Below, piece after piece: positions 8,990 through 17,963 of a stretch of DNA of 62,318 nt. A program made the translations under genes and the position numbers. Every line of letters begins with the position of its first letter. The first letter of the stretch is position 1. The stretch spans positions 1 to 62,318 of the forward strand of contig JAMCWE010000164.1 of NCBI GenBank assembly GCA_023475265.1. Direction: 5' to 3'. Under the pieces are notes generated by a model that made no database searches, was not told the DNA's origin, and saw only the letters and a list, made by a program, of their open reading frames with translations. This DNA is from Bacteroidota bacterium. Its GTDB lineage: Bacteria; Bacteroidota; Ignavibacteria; Ignavibacteriales; Ignavibacteriaceae.

Positions 8990-10393
8990 ATGGAACTAAA
9001 TCAAGAAATAAAACGTTTGGCAATTGTTCTCGAAAACCGCGAACCAAATCAAACTGATGTTGACAAACCAAAAAGATATTTACGGAGAATTTTAATTAAT
9101 GGAATAATCTCTGTTCTTTTAATCTTGATTATAATTTATACTCTTCCACTTACGGTATTATCAGTTAAATCTCTATTCGAATATGCAACAATTGTCGCTC
9201 TAGTAATTTTCTTATTCGTATTGTTGTTCAGATATTTTGCAATTCTTTTACTGGCTTACCTTTACATAAATCAATATACTTACACAGCGCCGTTAGGAGG
9301 TTATTTTCCATTTGTTTCGATTTTAGTCCCGGTATTTAATGAAGAAAAAGTAGTTGCTGATTCTATAAAATCTCTGCTCAATCTTAATTATCCGAATTAT
9401 GAAATCATAGTAATTAATGACGGTTCTTCTGATCGCACAAAAGAAGTTGCAGAAACTTTGGTTGGATATCAAAAAGGTAAATTTTCTGATGTGAAAGTTT
9501 CTTTAATAAATAAACCGAATGGAGGAAAAGCAAAAGCTTTAAATGCCGGCATAAAGCTTTCAAAAGCTGAAATCGTTTTATGCATGGATGGTGATTCGCA
9601 GCTTTCTCCGGATTCTGTTAAACTTGCAGTTAGACATTTTTCAAACAGAGAGATTGGGGCTGTTGCGGGTAATGTTAAAGTTTTAAATAGAGGGAAATTA
9701 TTTACAGATCTTCAAGCGCTAGAATATATTGAAGGTCTAAACATGGCGAGAAGCGCTCAGAGTTATGTAAGATTAGTAAATATAATTCCTGGCCCTATTG
9801 GTTTCTTTAGAAAAAAAGCTATTGAAGAAGCTGGTTTTTATTCAAGTGATACTTTTGCTGAAGATGCAGATCTTACTCTTAAAATACTTGCAAACGGCTG
9901 GAAGATTTATTATGAACCGAATTCAATTTCATATACAGAAGCCCCTACAAAACTTCAGCAGCTTCTAAAACAAAGATACCGATGGACTAGAGGGATACTC
10001 CAGTCAATTAGAAAACACAGAAAGCTAATGGTTAATCCAAGTATTAATTTCGGAGATACTTTTATTCTTTGGACAATGTTTTATGAAGCTTTAATATGGC
10101 CGGCAATGAATATTGCAGCTAACTTGTTTTTCATAATTGCTGCGTTGGCATTTGGTTTTTCTTCTCTAATATTTTTCTGGTGGGCAGGTTTAGCGCTTTT
10201 AGATTTGGTAACTGCTCTTTATTGTATTGCAGTTGAAAAAGAAGAATTTAGACTAGTTGGTTATTCAATAATTTATAGAATGTTTTTTATTCTTATAATC
10301 GATATTTGTAAAGCGATGTCTACAATCGAAGAATTCCTTGGTATTAGAATGACCTGGGGAAAACTCGAAAGAGTAGGCACAGCTAAAGCGTAG
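8990..10393 (+). CDS. Processive family 2 glycosyltransferase (PgaC/IcaA/cellulose-synthase type)
   Basis: Inner-membrane polysaccharide synthase of family GT2. Two membrane spans (about 34-57 and 63-95) precede the cytosolic catalytic domain, with three or four more spans after residue 355. The donor-binding and catalytic signature is complete: NDGSSD (Asp144), DGD at 200-202, AEDAD (291-294, equivalent to the TED base) and QRYRW at 328-332 for the acceptor channel. Complete D,D,D,QxxRW motifs indicate a processive beta-glycan synthase such as those making poly-N-acetylglucosamine or cellulose-like polymers. No PilZ domain is fused. Together with the TPR/barrel gene upstream and the deacetylase-fold gene downstream it forms a synthase-dependent secretion locus; the sugar made is unknown. 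Confidence 0.88.
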   Translation: MELNQEIKRLAIVLENREPNQTDVDKPKRYLRRILINGIISVLLILIIIYTLPLTVLSVKSLFEYATIVALVIFLFVLLFRYFAILLLAYLYINQYTYTAPLGGYFPFVSILVPVFNEEKVVADSIKSLLNLNYPNYEIIVINDGSSDRTKEVAETLVGYQKGKFSDVKVSLINKPNGGKAKALNAGIKLSKAEIVLCMDGDSQLSPDSVKLAVRHFSNREIGAVAGNVKVLNRGKLFTDLQALEYIEGLNMARSAQSYVRLVNIIPGPIGFFRKKAIEEAGFYSSDTFAEDADLTLKILANGWKIYYEPNSISYTEAPTKLQQLLKQRYRWTRGILQSIRKHRKLMVNPSINFGDTFILWTMFYEALIWPAMNIAANLFFIIAALAFGFSSLIFFWWAGLALLDLVTALYCIAVEKEEFRLVGYSIIYRMFFILIIDICKAMSTIEEFLGIRMTWGKLERVGTAKA

Positions 10394-10425
10394 ATTTTAA
10401 AATTTAATTACTCAAGAGGTCACTT

Positions 10426-10944
10426 ATGGAACTGATTCCTATTTTGTCAACAATAATTCTGGTTGCTACGATCAGTACTTTTTTACTAGCAATCGGAGCT
10501 TATGTTCTCTATAAAGTTAGAGAAAGAAAGGGGCAAATAGCGGTTGCACCTCAACCATCTGAAGTAAAAGCTGAATTAGTTACACCGGCTTCTGCGCCAG
10601 CCGTTATGCCATCAGATAAGCAGAGAGCTGTTCCACAACAAGCTTATATTGATAGACAGCCTATAATTATTCAGCAGCAAGCACCACAAGGCCAGGCGCC
10701 GATGCAGCAGCAAAGACCTCAACCTTATTCAGTTTATGGCCAAGCTTACGGCTCACGTACGCCGCAGCCAAAGCAATTTTCTCAGTCTACATATAATCAG
10801 CAAAAAAGTTATCAAGGACCAGGAACGGGAAATAATAGAACTGAAGAAAGATTAGGCCGGGATGCAAAATTTATGAAATATACTGAAGAAGGTTATGTAT
10901 CGACTAAAGATGATAAAGAATCTGGAGCCTTAAAGTGGCGATAA
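10426..10944 (+). CDS. Small single-span membrane protein with Gln/Pro-rich tail
   Basis: Unknown protein. One transmembrane segment at about 5-30 (IPILSTIILVATISTFLLAIGAYVLY) is followed by a basic stretch and a low-complexity region rich in Gln, Pro and Ala from about 40 to 130 (repeated QQQ and PQ clusters), then a short ordered C-terminus (EERLGRDAKFMKYTEEGYVS). It begins 32 bases after the synthase gene with AAGAGG upstream and overlaps the next gene by 10 bases, so it is part of the same operon. A small accessory or linker subunit of the synthase complex is a reasonable inference; no homology is recognised. Confidence 0.65.
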   Translation: MELIPILSTIILVATISTFLLAIGAYVLYKVRERKGQIAVAPQPSEVKAELVTPASAPAVMPSDKQRAVPQQAYIDRQPIIIQQQAPQGQAPMQQQRPQPYSVYGQAYGSRTPQPKQFSQSTYNQQKSYQGPGTGNNRTEERLGRDAKFMKYTEEGYVSTKDDKESGALKWR

Positions 10945-12833
10945 CAACAAAAAAGCGTGGCGGTGTAAACCAAGCTTTAATTGTTTTGAGCGGAATAACG
11001 ATCCTTGTCGGATCAATTTTAATTTATTTATATATCCTGCGCGGTGTATTTGGAAGATTCAATGCTGCCGAATTACTACCGAATACAAAAATAATAAAGG
11101 AAGCTCTTTATGGTGAAAAACCTACAATAGGAATTCTTTATTCAAAATATACCGAGAACATGCTTCCTGTCGGAAGTACTTGGTTAAATGATAATGTCTC
11201 TACCTGGAAAAAATTTCTATCTAATTCGAATTTTAATTATGATGTAATCGCCGATTCTACAATTGAACTTGGAATGGCAAACAAATATAAGCTGTTAATT
11301 CTTCCCGGATCTAAATCACTTAGCGATAAAGAAATTATGCAGCTTAAAAAATATATTAATAATGGGGGAAGCGTTTTTGCTACAAGCGGAACCGCATCAT
11401 ATTCAAATGATGGTAAGTGGAGAGGCTGGGATTTCTTCTCTGAAGTTTTCGGTTTAAAATTCAGTAAAGAAATTTCACCTTCTGAATTTACTAAGATTCA
11501 TACCCTTCGCGGCGGACTTCCAATTACTGCAAATATTCCGGCTGGGTATCCTCTGAGAGTAGCTACGTGGGATCGTCCCATGTCAGTAGAAGTTTTAGAT
11601 CCCCGGACTGTTCAAGCTAGTTTTTGGTATAACTACAGACTTCAAGATGGATTAACAAGAGATCAAATTAAAAAGAGCGCCGGTATTGTTTATGGAACTT
11701 ATGGCGCTGGCCGATTTGTTTGGATGGGATTTGAAATTAGCTCAGTTATTGGAGCTCAAGAAGATTATATCTATTTCGATAGATTATTTAATAATTGTAT
11801 GAATTGGTTATCGTATAATCCAATTGCTTTTGTTCGAGATTGGCCGGCAAATTATAACGCTGCGGCAGTTATTGTTCCTACTTTATCAAAAGATATTAAT
11901 AACATAAATAATCTTCTTAGAATTTTGAATTCCGAAAAAGTTCCGGCAACATTCTTCGTCGATCCAACACAAGCTGAATTAAATAAAGGAGTAATTAAAC
12001 CGCTGGTTAGATATGGAGAAATCGGTTCGTTGGTTGATATCGGATACTTAACATCAGTAAGCGACACCATAAATAAACTAAATGATTTTGACACACAGAA
12101 AGATAAATTAAGCAATGCTAAAACTTCTTTAGAAACTATTTCCGGTTCCAAGGTACTTGGTTGTATGCCATATTATGGAATTTATGATCAAAATACTATT
12201 CAAGCTTTAATCCAATCAAAGTATAAATATATTTTTACGGATTCTCTAACTGACAGATCAGTTCCCAAAACTATAATAAGAGGAGATAGTCTGCTTGTGT
12301 CAATGTCAAAAACCGGACGGGATGATTACGAAGTTATTAGAGATTTCGGTTTGACTGATCCAAATTTTCAATTCTATACTTACCAAGAAGATTTAGATAG
12401 AATATTATTTGAAGGCGGATTGTATTCATTAAAATTGCATACTGATTATCAATGCAAACCTGAAAATATTGGAGTTGTAAAAAAAGTAATTGAAGATCTT
12501 AAAAGAAAAGGTTTTTGGATTACTACTTTATCCCAAGTTGAAAACTGGTGGGCACGAAGAAATTATGTAGAGGTGCGAGTTAATAAACGCGGCGACACAA
12601 GAATTTCTTTAACAATTTCTAATCCGGGTAAACAAATAGTAAATGATTTAGTTATTCAATTGGATATGAGTGAAGCTGCAAAAAATATAAGTCTTAGCGC
12701 AGAAATTATCGGAACAAAGATCGCCAAATACCGATATGATAAAAACGCTCACATTATTTATGTCTATATAAATGACTTATTGCCAGATGAATCTCGTACA
12801 TATTATTTTGATTATTTTAAACCGAGCACTTAA
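10935..12833 (+). CDS. Membrane-anchored GATase-like / NodB-like (apparently inactive polysaccharide deacetylase) protein
   Basis: A membrane span near the N-terminus (about 14-36) is followed by a class I glutamine-amidotransferase-like domain at about 55-290 (ILPGSKSLSDKEI, then NNGGSVFATSG) without an obvious catalytic Cys. A NodB-like barrel lies at about 305-535 and an Ig-like beta domain closes the protein at about 540-632. The NodB fold is recognisable by VPATFFVDP, MPYYG, SLKLHTD and GFWITTLSQV, but motif 1 (usually TFDD) reads VPTLSKD and motif 2 (usually HxxxH) reads GEIGSLVDIGY, so the metal ligands are missing. Active PgaB-type enzymes deacetylate secreted glycan; this one may only bind it. 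The start is a GTG inside the end of the preceding gene, a 10-base overlap. Confidence 0.7.
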   Translation: MAITTKKRGGVNQALIVLSGITILVGSILIYLYILRGVFGRFNAAELLPNTKIIKEALYGEKPTIGILYSKYTENMLPVGSTWLNDNVSTWKKFLSNSNFNYDVIADSTIELGMANKYKLLILPGSKSLSDKEIMQLKKYINNGGSVFATSGTASYSNDGKWRGWDFFSEVFGLKFSKEISPSEFTKIHTLRGGLPITANIPAGYPLRVATWDRPMSVEVLDPRTVQASFWYNYRLQDGLTRDQIKKSAGIVYGTYGAGRFVWMGFEISSVIGAQEDYIYFDRLFNNCMNWLSYNPIAFVRDWPANYNAAAVIVPTLSKDINNINNLLRILNSEKVPATFFVDPTQAELNKGVIKPLVRYGEIGSLVDIGYLTSVSDTINKLNDFDTQKDKLSNAKTSLETISGSKVLGCMPYYGIYDQNTIQALIQSKYKYIFTDSLTDRSVPKTIIRGDSLLVSMSKTGRDDYEVIRDFGLTDPNFQFYTYQEDLDRILFEGGLYSLKLHTDYQCKPENIGVVKKVIEDLKRKGFWITTLSQVENWWARRNYVEVRVNKRGDTRISLTISNPGKQIVNDLVIQLDMSEAAKNISLSAEIIGTKIAKYRYDKNAHIIYVYINDLLPDESRTYYFDYFKPST

Positions 12834-13151
12834 TACTTATTTATATGGTTGGAAGAAAAACGGGATAAAAATCCAAATAAAAAATCACTGATGAAAATTG
12901 GATAATAAAAACACAATAATTAGATTCTTTATCACACTAACAAACGGAAATATCTTAGCTTGGTAAAAGATTTGAAACAAAAATTACCAAACTAAATTCC
13001 AGAGATAAAATGAAACCTAAAAAAATATTATCTGATTTGATTTTTCTTAGCCTTCAAGAATTTTCACCAAAATTATTTTCCAAATACGTTGATTCAAGAA
13101 AAGTAATTTTTATGACTAATTATTTTTGCTAATTGTAGATCTCTAAATTTT
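12834..13151. other. Intergenic region with inverted repeat
   Basis: No gene is called in these 318 bases. A dyad TTAGCTTGGTAA (12955-12966) and TTACCAAACTAA (12984-12995) with one mismatch is present. A 40-codon frame at 13010-13132 (MKPKKILSDL at its start) has no recognisable family and no good ribosome binding site, so I leave it uncalled. Confidence 0.4.
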
Positions 13152-14138
13152 ATGAAGAAACAGATACTTATACAGTTTATAATTTTTTCAACTGCAATTA
13201 TTTACTTTACAGGATGTACCGATTTATTCTTAAATCCTTCGTCAAGTAATAGCGGAACAAACAACCTAAAAATAAATATTAATAGCCCTGTTTCTAATGA
13301 TACAATAAATTATTCAAATACAAATATTAGTTATGATATTACACAAGATGTTGGAATAAATTTTATTGAACTTTATGTTAACGGAACAATATATAAATGG
13401 AACCCACCCAATACAGATGGCTCTAAACCGGTGATCCCGCTTTCTTTTGATTCAACTTATCTTAATAAAAGAATTAGCTATTATCTAATTTATTATGATA
13501 AAGATGGCTTTTCAGCACGCAGTGATACGATGAATAATATTTTAATTTCAGATATAAAATATCCGCCTTCGGCACCATATTCTTTTACATTTTTAAGATT
13601 GTCTAGCACAGCAATTAATTTATCATGGAAAGATTCCATAATTGCCAATCCTCCCGGTTATGAAATTTGGAGAAAAAGAGGATTCTATGGTGACTTTGTA
13701 ATTCAACTTGTTTCTGGGCCGAATACAAATAATATTAATGATGAAAATGCTGCCGATACTACAGTTTATTATTATAAAATCCGCAGCATAAATACAATAG
13801 GAACATCTTCCTTTAGCAGCATAATTAATACTTATGGTGATGGTGCTGCACATTCAATTGCACCGCCAACCGGATTAACAGCAGCTGCTTCAAGTTCAAC
13901 TAAAGTAGTGCTTACATGGACTGATGATATTTCCGTTGAAAATTATTTTAAAATAGAAAGAAGATATCCTTGGTCATCATATGTTGGTATTGGAATCGTA
14001 AATCGTGGTACTACACAATTTGTTGATAGCGCAAATGGACTTACGCCATCTACTGGTTACTATTATAGGATTAAAGCGTATTCAAGCAGCGATTCTTCAT
14101 GGTCTAATGAGGTATATGTACAAACGCCTTGGCAATAA
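13152..14138 (+). CDS. Lipoprotein with Ig-like and two fibronectin type III domains
   Basis: Signal peptide II with the lipid-accepting Cys22 (YFTGC). After a Ser/Asn-rich linker, residues about 40-130 form a bacterial Ig-like domain (INSPVSNDTINYSNTNISYDI). Two fibronectin type III repeats follow at about 137-225 (PPSAPYSFTFLRLSSTAINLSW) and 234-328 (APPTGLTAAASSSTKVVLTW). Such lipoproteins are surface or periplasmic adhesion and carbohydrate-binding modules. It follows the polysaccharide locus and precedes the hybrid sensor protein, so a role at the surface polymer is plausible but unproven. Start and signal are unambiguous. Confidence 0.75.
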   Translation: MKKQILIQFIIFSTAIIYFTGCTDLFLNPSSSNSGTNNLKININSPVSNDTINYSNTNISYDITQDVGINFIELYVNGTIYKWNPPNTDGSKPVIPLSFDSTYLNKRISYYLIYYDKDGFSARSDTMNNILISDIKYPPSAPYSFTFLRLSSTAINLSWKDSIIANPPGYEIWRKRGFYGDFVIQLVSGPNTNNINDENAADTTVYYYKIRSINTIGTSSFSSIINTYGDGAAHSIAPPTGLTAAASSSTKVVLTWTDDISVENYFKIERRYPWSSYVGIGIVNRGTTQFVDSANGLTPSTGYYYRIKAYSSSDSSWSNEVYVQTPWQ

Positions 14139-14206
14139 ACTTTGGATTATGTACAAATTATTGATAACAAAATGTTTAAGTTTAAAATAATATTCAAAAA
14201 TAATTT

Positions 14207-17200
14207 TTGTGGTTCATTTTGAATTCATCACATAAATTAAATAAAATTCTTTTCGATTCGTTAAATTATAACATTACTGATTCATTCATAGTAATAGATC
14301 ATAATGGCGATGTGCTTTCACTGAACCATAAAGCTGAAACTTTCTTGGGAGTTTCAGAAAAGGTGAAAAATATTTCCAGCATTTTTGAAGAACAATCATT
14401 AATCAAATTAAATGATTTAATTGAAGAAGTGTTTGTTAATAATTCTCCCGTCGTCCAGAATATCCAGCTAGTTTTGAAAAATAAATCTGAGTTAAACACT
14501 CAAATAATTATTAACTCTTATAAGGAAGAAGATGAACTTTTCATTTTCTGTACCTTTAGGCAGCAAGAATATAAACTTAATTTTAAGGGATTATCTAATC
14601 TAAAAGTTCAATCAAATAATTTTGAAGATATTGTTACTAATAAATCGATAATTAAAGAGATTGAAAAAATAAAATCTTTTTATCCATTTACATTTATCGG
14701 GAAAGAAAAAATATCGAAAGAAGTCAATCAATTTGATGAGCTTTTTTGGATAAAAGATATTAACGGAATTTATATTCTAGTTAACAGCAAGCTTGCTTCA
14801 AGCCTAGCCCTTAAGCCTTCTCAAGTTGAAGGAAAACAATATCAATCATTCCTGCCTCCATATCAAGTTGATTTTTGTTCAGCTATTGAAAAATATATTA
14901 AGGATACCGTAAATTGTGTAGTCATGGAAGGGATTCCTTTTGTTGGAATAAGTGACCCGGATAAATTTCAAACAATTGAAATTCCGTTAAGTGATTCTGA
15001 TAATAATGTTATTGCTATAATTGGAATTGCTCAAAAAATAGAAAAGAAAATTGAAAATGAACAATTCGATGTTTTCTATAATTCTTCAATTAATTTAATT
15101 GAAAATTTTGACAAAGCTCTTGCGTTTATTGATACAAAAGGAATGATAAAGCATGGAAGTAAAGAATTTTGTAAATTGTTTTCGGAAGAAATTATAGATT
15201 TAAGAAATTATCCTTATGAAAAAGTATTCCCATTAAAAATAACTGAGCGAATACAGCAATTTTTAAGCTCTTCAAATGTCTCTGAAAAATTTGAAACTAC
15301 AATAGAAAGAGTATCAAGCAAAAAAATAGAAGAGAGCTTTAATTTTTATTTAAATAAAATTCTCGATGAGAAAAACACGAATGAAGGTTTTTCAATTTTA
15401 ATTGAAGAAACTATAAATGAAGATAACTTAGAAAAATTAATTAACAATAGAGGAAGAATGTTTGAAATTTTAATTCAAAATAATCCTGAACCTATTTTTA
15501 TTTATGATACTGAAAATCTGAGGTTCATTGAAGTTAATGATTCTGCATTAGCTCTTTACGGATATCGAAAGGATGAATTCCTTCAGATGGATCTTACTGA
15601 TCTTTATTCACCTGAAGATATTCAAACATTGTTAGATTCTTCTAATCTTTCCGCGCGAATGGGAAAATTTAACGGGCCATTCAAGCACAAGAAAAAAGAT
15701 GGCGCTTATGTCTATGTGGAAATAAGTAAAATTGGTTTTAAGTATAATGAAAAGGATGCTCATTTTAATATAATTAGGGATGTTACAAATCAATTAGAAC
15801 TGAATAGAAAAAATCAACTTTTTAAAACTGCTTTTGATAACACAAATGATCTTCTTTTTGTTACCGATAATGTTGGACTTATTACTTTTAGTAATCAATC
15901 AGTTAAGCAGCTATTGGGATATCAAAAAAGTGAAATAGAAAATTCTTCCTTTACAGCCCTGGTAAAAAATGATGATCGAGGAACTATCAACTCTTCAATA
16001 TTCCAATCTCATTTAAAAGATTCCGTAACCATATTAACAGAATTAAAGAAATCCGACGGTAAATTTGTTGATGTTGAAATAAACGCTTCACCAATTTTAA
16101 ATTATAAAGGTGATGTCGATTCTTTCAGCATACTTTGTAAAATAGAGAAAAAAGCGGAAGAAGCCGGCGAAGAAAAAATTAAAGAAGTAATTAGGGAAGT
16201 TGTAGTAGAAAAAACTTCACAAGGCGAAGTATCAAATGTAAATATTCCGGACCTGAATTTATTACCAAACTTGTTCCATGAATTATTAACACCTATAAAT
16301 GTAATTCTAGGTTTTGTTCAAGAATTATCAGGAGATATTAAAAATCCGACTTCCGAACAAAAAGAAGCGGCAGATATTATTAATCAAAACCGTGACCGTC
16401 TTCTGAATATTATGAATTCGGTAATTGAATATTCCAACATAAAACAAAATAACTATGAGCTTGTTCCGCAAGAAATTGGAATTACCGAAGTAATAGATCA
16501 GCTGCATAATGATTTTAATGATATTTCGAATGCACGTGATATGGAATTTGCTTATGGAAAAATATCTTCTTCATTAAAATTTGAATCCGACAAACATAAG
16601 TTTCAAGCTTTGATTTCCCTTCTTTTGAAGATTGCTATTCATCTTGATAAAGAAAAGAAAATTTATTTTTCAGCATATCAATCTGACGACGAATATTTCG
16701 TTATCTCTATGAAAGATAATTATTCTACTATTTCTAAGAACATGCTGAATAACTTTAAAACAATTTTTGAAACTGAAAATGATTCTATAGCAAAAGATTT
16801 TGGAATTTCACGACTTTCGATACTTTTGGCAAAAACTCTTTTAAAATTACTTAATGGCAGATTTGAAATAAACGAAATAGACAAAAATAAATTTGACTGT
16901 GGCTTTATCTTCTCAATAAGTTTTGCAAAGGTGATTGAATCTAAAAAAGAAATTGAAGAAACTAAAATTGAGGAAAAGCCTTCAGCAAGCGAGCCTGTTG
17001 AAGAATTTAATGCAACTGTTCAAGAAGAATTTACGCCGGTAGATCGCAAAATGCTGCATGAGCTTGAACCAGCTCCTGCCGAAGAGGAACCGGAAGAAAA
17101 AATTGAAGAAACTCCTCCTGAAATTATTAAAGCCAAACCTTTAGAAAAAACTTTTGATAAGCTGCCTCTATCTTCGTTTACTTGTCTTTATATTGAAGAT

Positions 17201-17545
17201 CAGATTGATTCGCAAATTCTCTTTAAAGTTCAAATGAAAGAGCTTAAAGAAATAAAATTTGCAGTTAGCTTTGAAGAAGCTTTGCCTCTGCTGGATAGCT
17301 GCCATTTCGATTTCATCGTCATGGATATAAACCTCCAGGGCGAGTACAACGGCCTAGATGCATTAAGAATTATTCATAAAATGCCTGGCTATGAAAATAT
17401 TCCAATCGTTGCTGTTACAGCTTACGTTCTGCCCGGTGATAAAGAAAAATTTATTGCTGCTGGCTTCAATGATTTTATCTCCAAGCCGATCTTCCGCGAA
17501 AAGATGATCGATTCTTTGGAGAAGATCTTTTTGCTTCATGTTTAA
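14207..17545 (+). CDS. Multi-PAS hybrid histidine-kinase-like protein with degenerate ATPase domain and C-terminal receiver
   Basis: Soluble 1,112-residue signalling protein with no membrane span. PAS-like domains lie at about 12-110, 175-275, 295-400, 424-535 and 540-650. A HisKA dimerisation helix carries His691 (FHELLTPIN). The ATPase region at about 795-920 keeps the overall pattern (DFGISRLSILLAKTLLKLLNG) but lacks the N-box asparagine (it reads SLLLKIAIH) and the G1 DxGxG (it reads KDNYSTIS). An acidic linker precedes a receiver at about 982-1110 with phosphoacceptor Asp1040 (VMDINL) and SKPI lysine. Autophosphorylation is doubtful, so it may be a phosphotransfer or sensory scaffold. 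The receiver is similar to that of the stand-alone regulator at 2155. The TTG start at 14207 is uncertain; TTG 14219 is an alternative. Confidence 0.75.
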   Translation: MWFILNSSHKLNKILFDSLNYNITDSFIVIDHNGDVLSLNHKAETFLGVSEKVKNISSIFEEQSLIKLNDLIEEVFVNNSPVVQNIQLVLKNKSELNTQIIINSYKEEDELFIFCTFRQQEYKLNFKGLSNLKVQSNNFEDIVTNKSIIKEIEKIKSFYPFTFIGKEKISKEVNQFDELFWIKDINGIYILVNSKLASSLALKPSQVEGKQYQSFLPPYQVDFCSAIEKYIKDTVNCVVMEGIPFVGISDPDKFQTIEIPLSDSDNNVIAIIGIAQKIEKKIENEQFDVFYNSSINLIENFDKALAFIDTKGMIKHGSKEFCKLFSEEIIDLRNYPYEKVFPLKITERIQQFLSSSNVSEKFETTIERVSSKKIEESFNFYLNKILDEKNTNEGFSILIEETINEDNLEKLINNRGRMFEILIQNNPEPIFIYDTENLRFIEVNDSALALYGYRKDEFLQMDLTDLYSPEDIQTLLDSSNLSARMGKFNGPFKHKKKDGAYVYVEISKIGFKYNEKDAHFNIIRDVTNQLELNRKNQLFKTAFDNTNDLLFVTDNVGLITFSNQSVKQLLGYQKSEIENSSFTALVKNDDRGTINSSIFQSHLKDSVTILTELKKSDGKFVDVEINASPILNYKGDVDSFSILCKIEKKAEEAGEEKIKEVIREVVVEKTSQGEVSNVNIPDLNLLPNLFHELLTPINVILGFVQELSGDIKNPTSEQKEAADIINQNRDRLLNIMNSVIEYSNIKQNNYELVPQEIGITEVIDQLHNDFNDISNARDMEFAYGKISSSLKFESDKHKFQALISLLLKIAIHLDKEKKIYFSAYQSDDEYFVISMKDNYSTISKNMLNNFKTIFETENDSIAKDFGISRLSILLAKTLLKLLNGRFEINEIDKNKFDCGFIFSISFAKVIESKKEIEETKIEEKPSASEPVEEFNATVQEEFTPVDRKMLHELEPAPAEEEPEEKIEETPPEIIKAKPLEKTFDKLPLSSFTCLYIEDQIDSQILFKVQMKELKEIKFAVSFEEALPLLDSCHFDFIVMDINLQGEYNGLDALRIIHKMPGYENIPIVAVTAYVLPGDKEKFIAAGFNDFISKPIFREKMIDSLEKIFLLHV

Positions 17546-17657
17546 TCACGGAATTTATTTTCACGGATCAATCATTGCTTTCAATTCCTTCCGAAAAAAT
17601 AATTCTTCACCGGATGATTTTTCGTCACTGATAAATCCCCGCCTCTTTCTTATTTTA

Positions 17658-17673
17658 CCATACAGATGTATGG
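17658..17673. promoter_or_regulatory. Perfect 16-bp palindrome, candidate LexA operator
   Basis: CCATACAGATGTATGG has two perfect 7-bp arms around a GA centre and lies about 78 bases before the lexA start. LexA genes are usually autoregulated through such a dyad. The motif is neither the proteobacterial CTGT-N8-ACAG nor the Gram-positive GAAC-N4-GTTC box, so its identity is inferred from position and symmetry only. Confidence 0.45.
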
Positions 17674-17750
17674 CATTACTTAAACCACATTCAAAATTAT
17701 AAATTCTACATTCTACATTGAAAGTGTAACTGACCAACCGGAGGTGTATT

Positions 17751-17963
17751 ATGTCAAAAGAAATAACCGAAATTCAGAAACGCATTTTAAATTTTCTCAT
17801 TGAACAAAAAGCCGGAAAGGGAATTCCGCCAACGCTTGCGGAGATTGCAAAGCATTTCGGATATAAGAACCGCGCTACAGTTCTAAAGCATCTGGCAGCG
17901 CTTGAAAAAATGATTTATAAAAAAGAATCCGAAGCTTTCACGCCGCATCGAGTTGACGCTTGA
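17751..17963 (+). CDS. lexA: LexA N-terminal DNA-binding domain (upstream fragment of a split lexA)
   Basis: Seventy residues with the LexA winged helix: ITEIQKRILNFLIEQKAGKG, GIPPTLAEIAKHFGYKNRATVLKHLAALEK. The classical LexA starts this way and continues without a break into the autoprotease domain. Here the frame ends TPHRVDA-stop, while the remaining part of LexA continues in another frame from about 17945. An excellent GGAGGTG lies before the ATG. The most economical explanation is a small deletion near 17946 (a lost GC dinucleotide would restore a TPRIELTLEDKF junction) or a sequencing error; a genuine two-gene LexA or programmed frameshift is less likely but possible. Confidence 0.75.
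   Translation: MSKEITEIQKRILNFLIEQKAGKGIPPTLAEIAKHFGYKNRATVLKHLAALEKMIYKKESEAFTPHRVDA

Noticed and set aside
13010-13132. 40-codon frame before the FN3 lipoprotein
   Set aside because: No ribosome site, no signal or family pattern; likely chance in AT-rich DNA.
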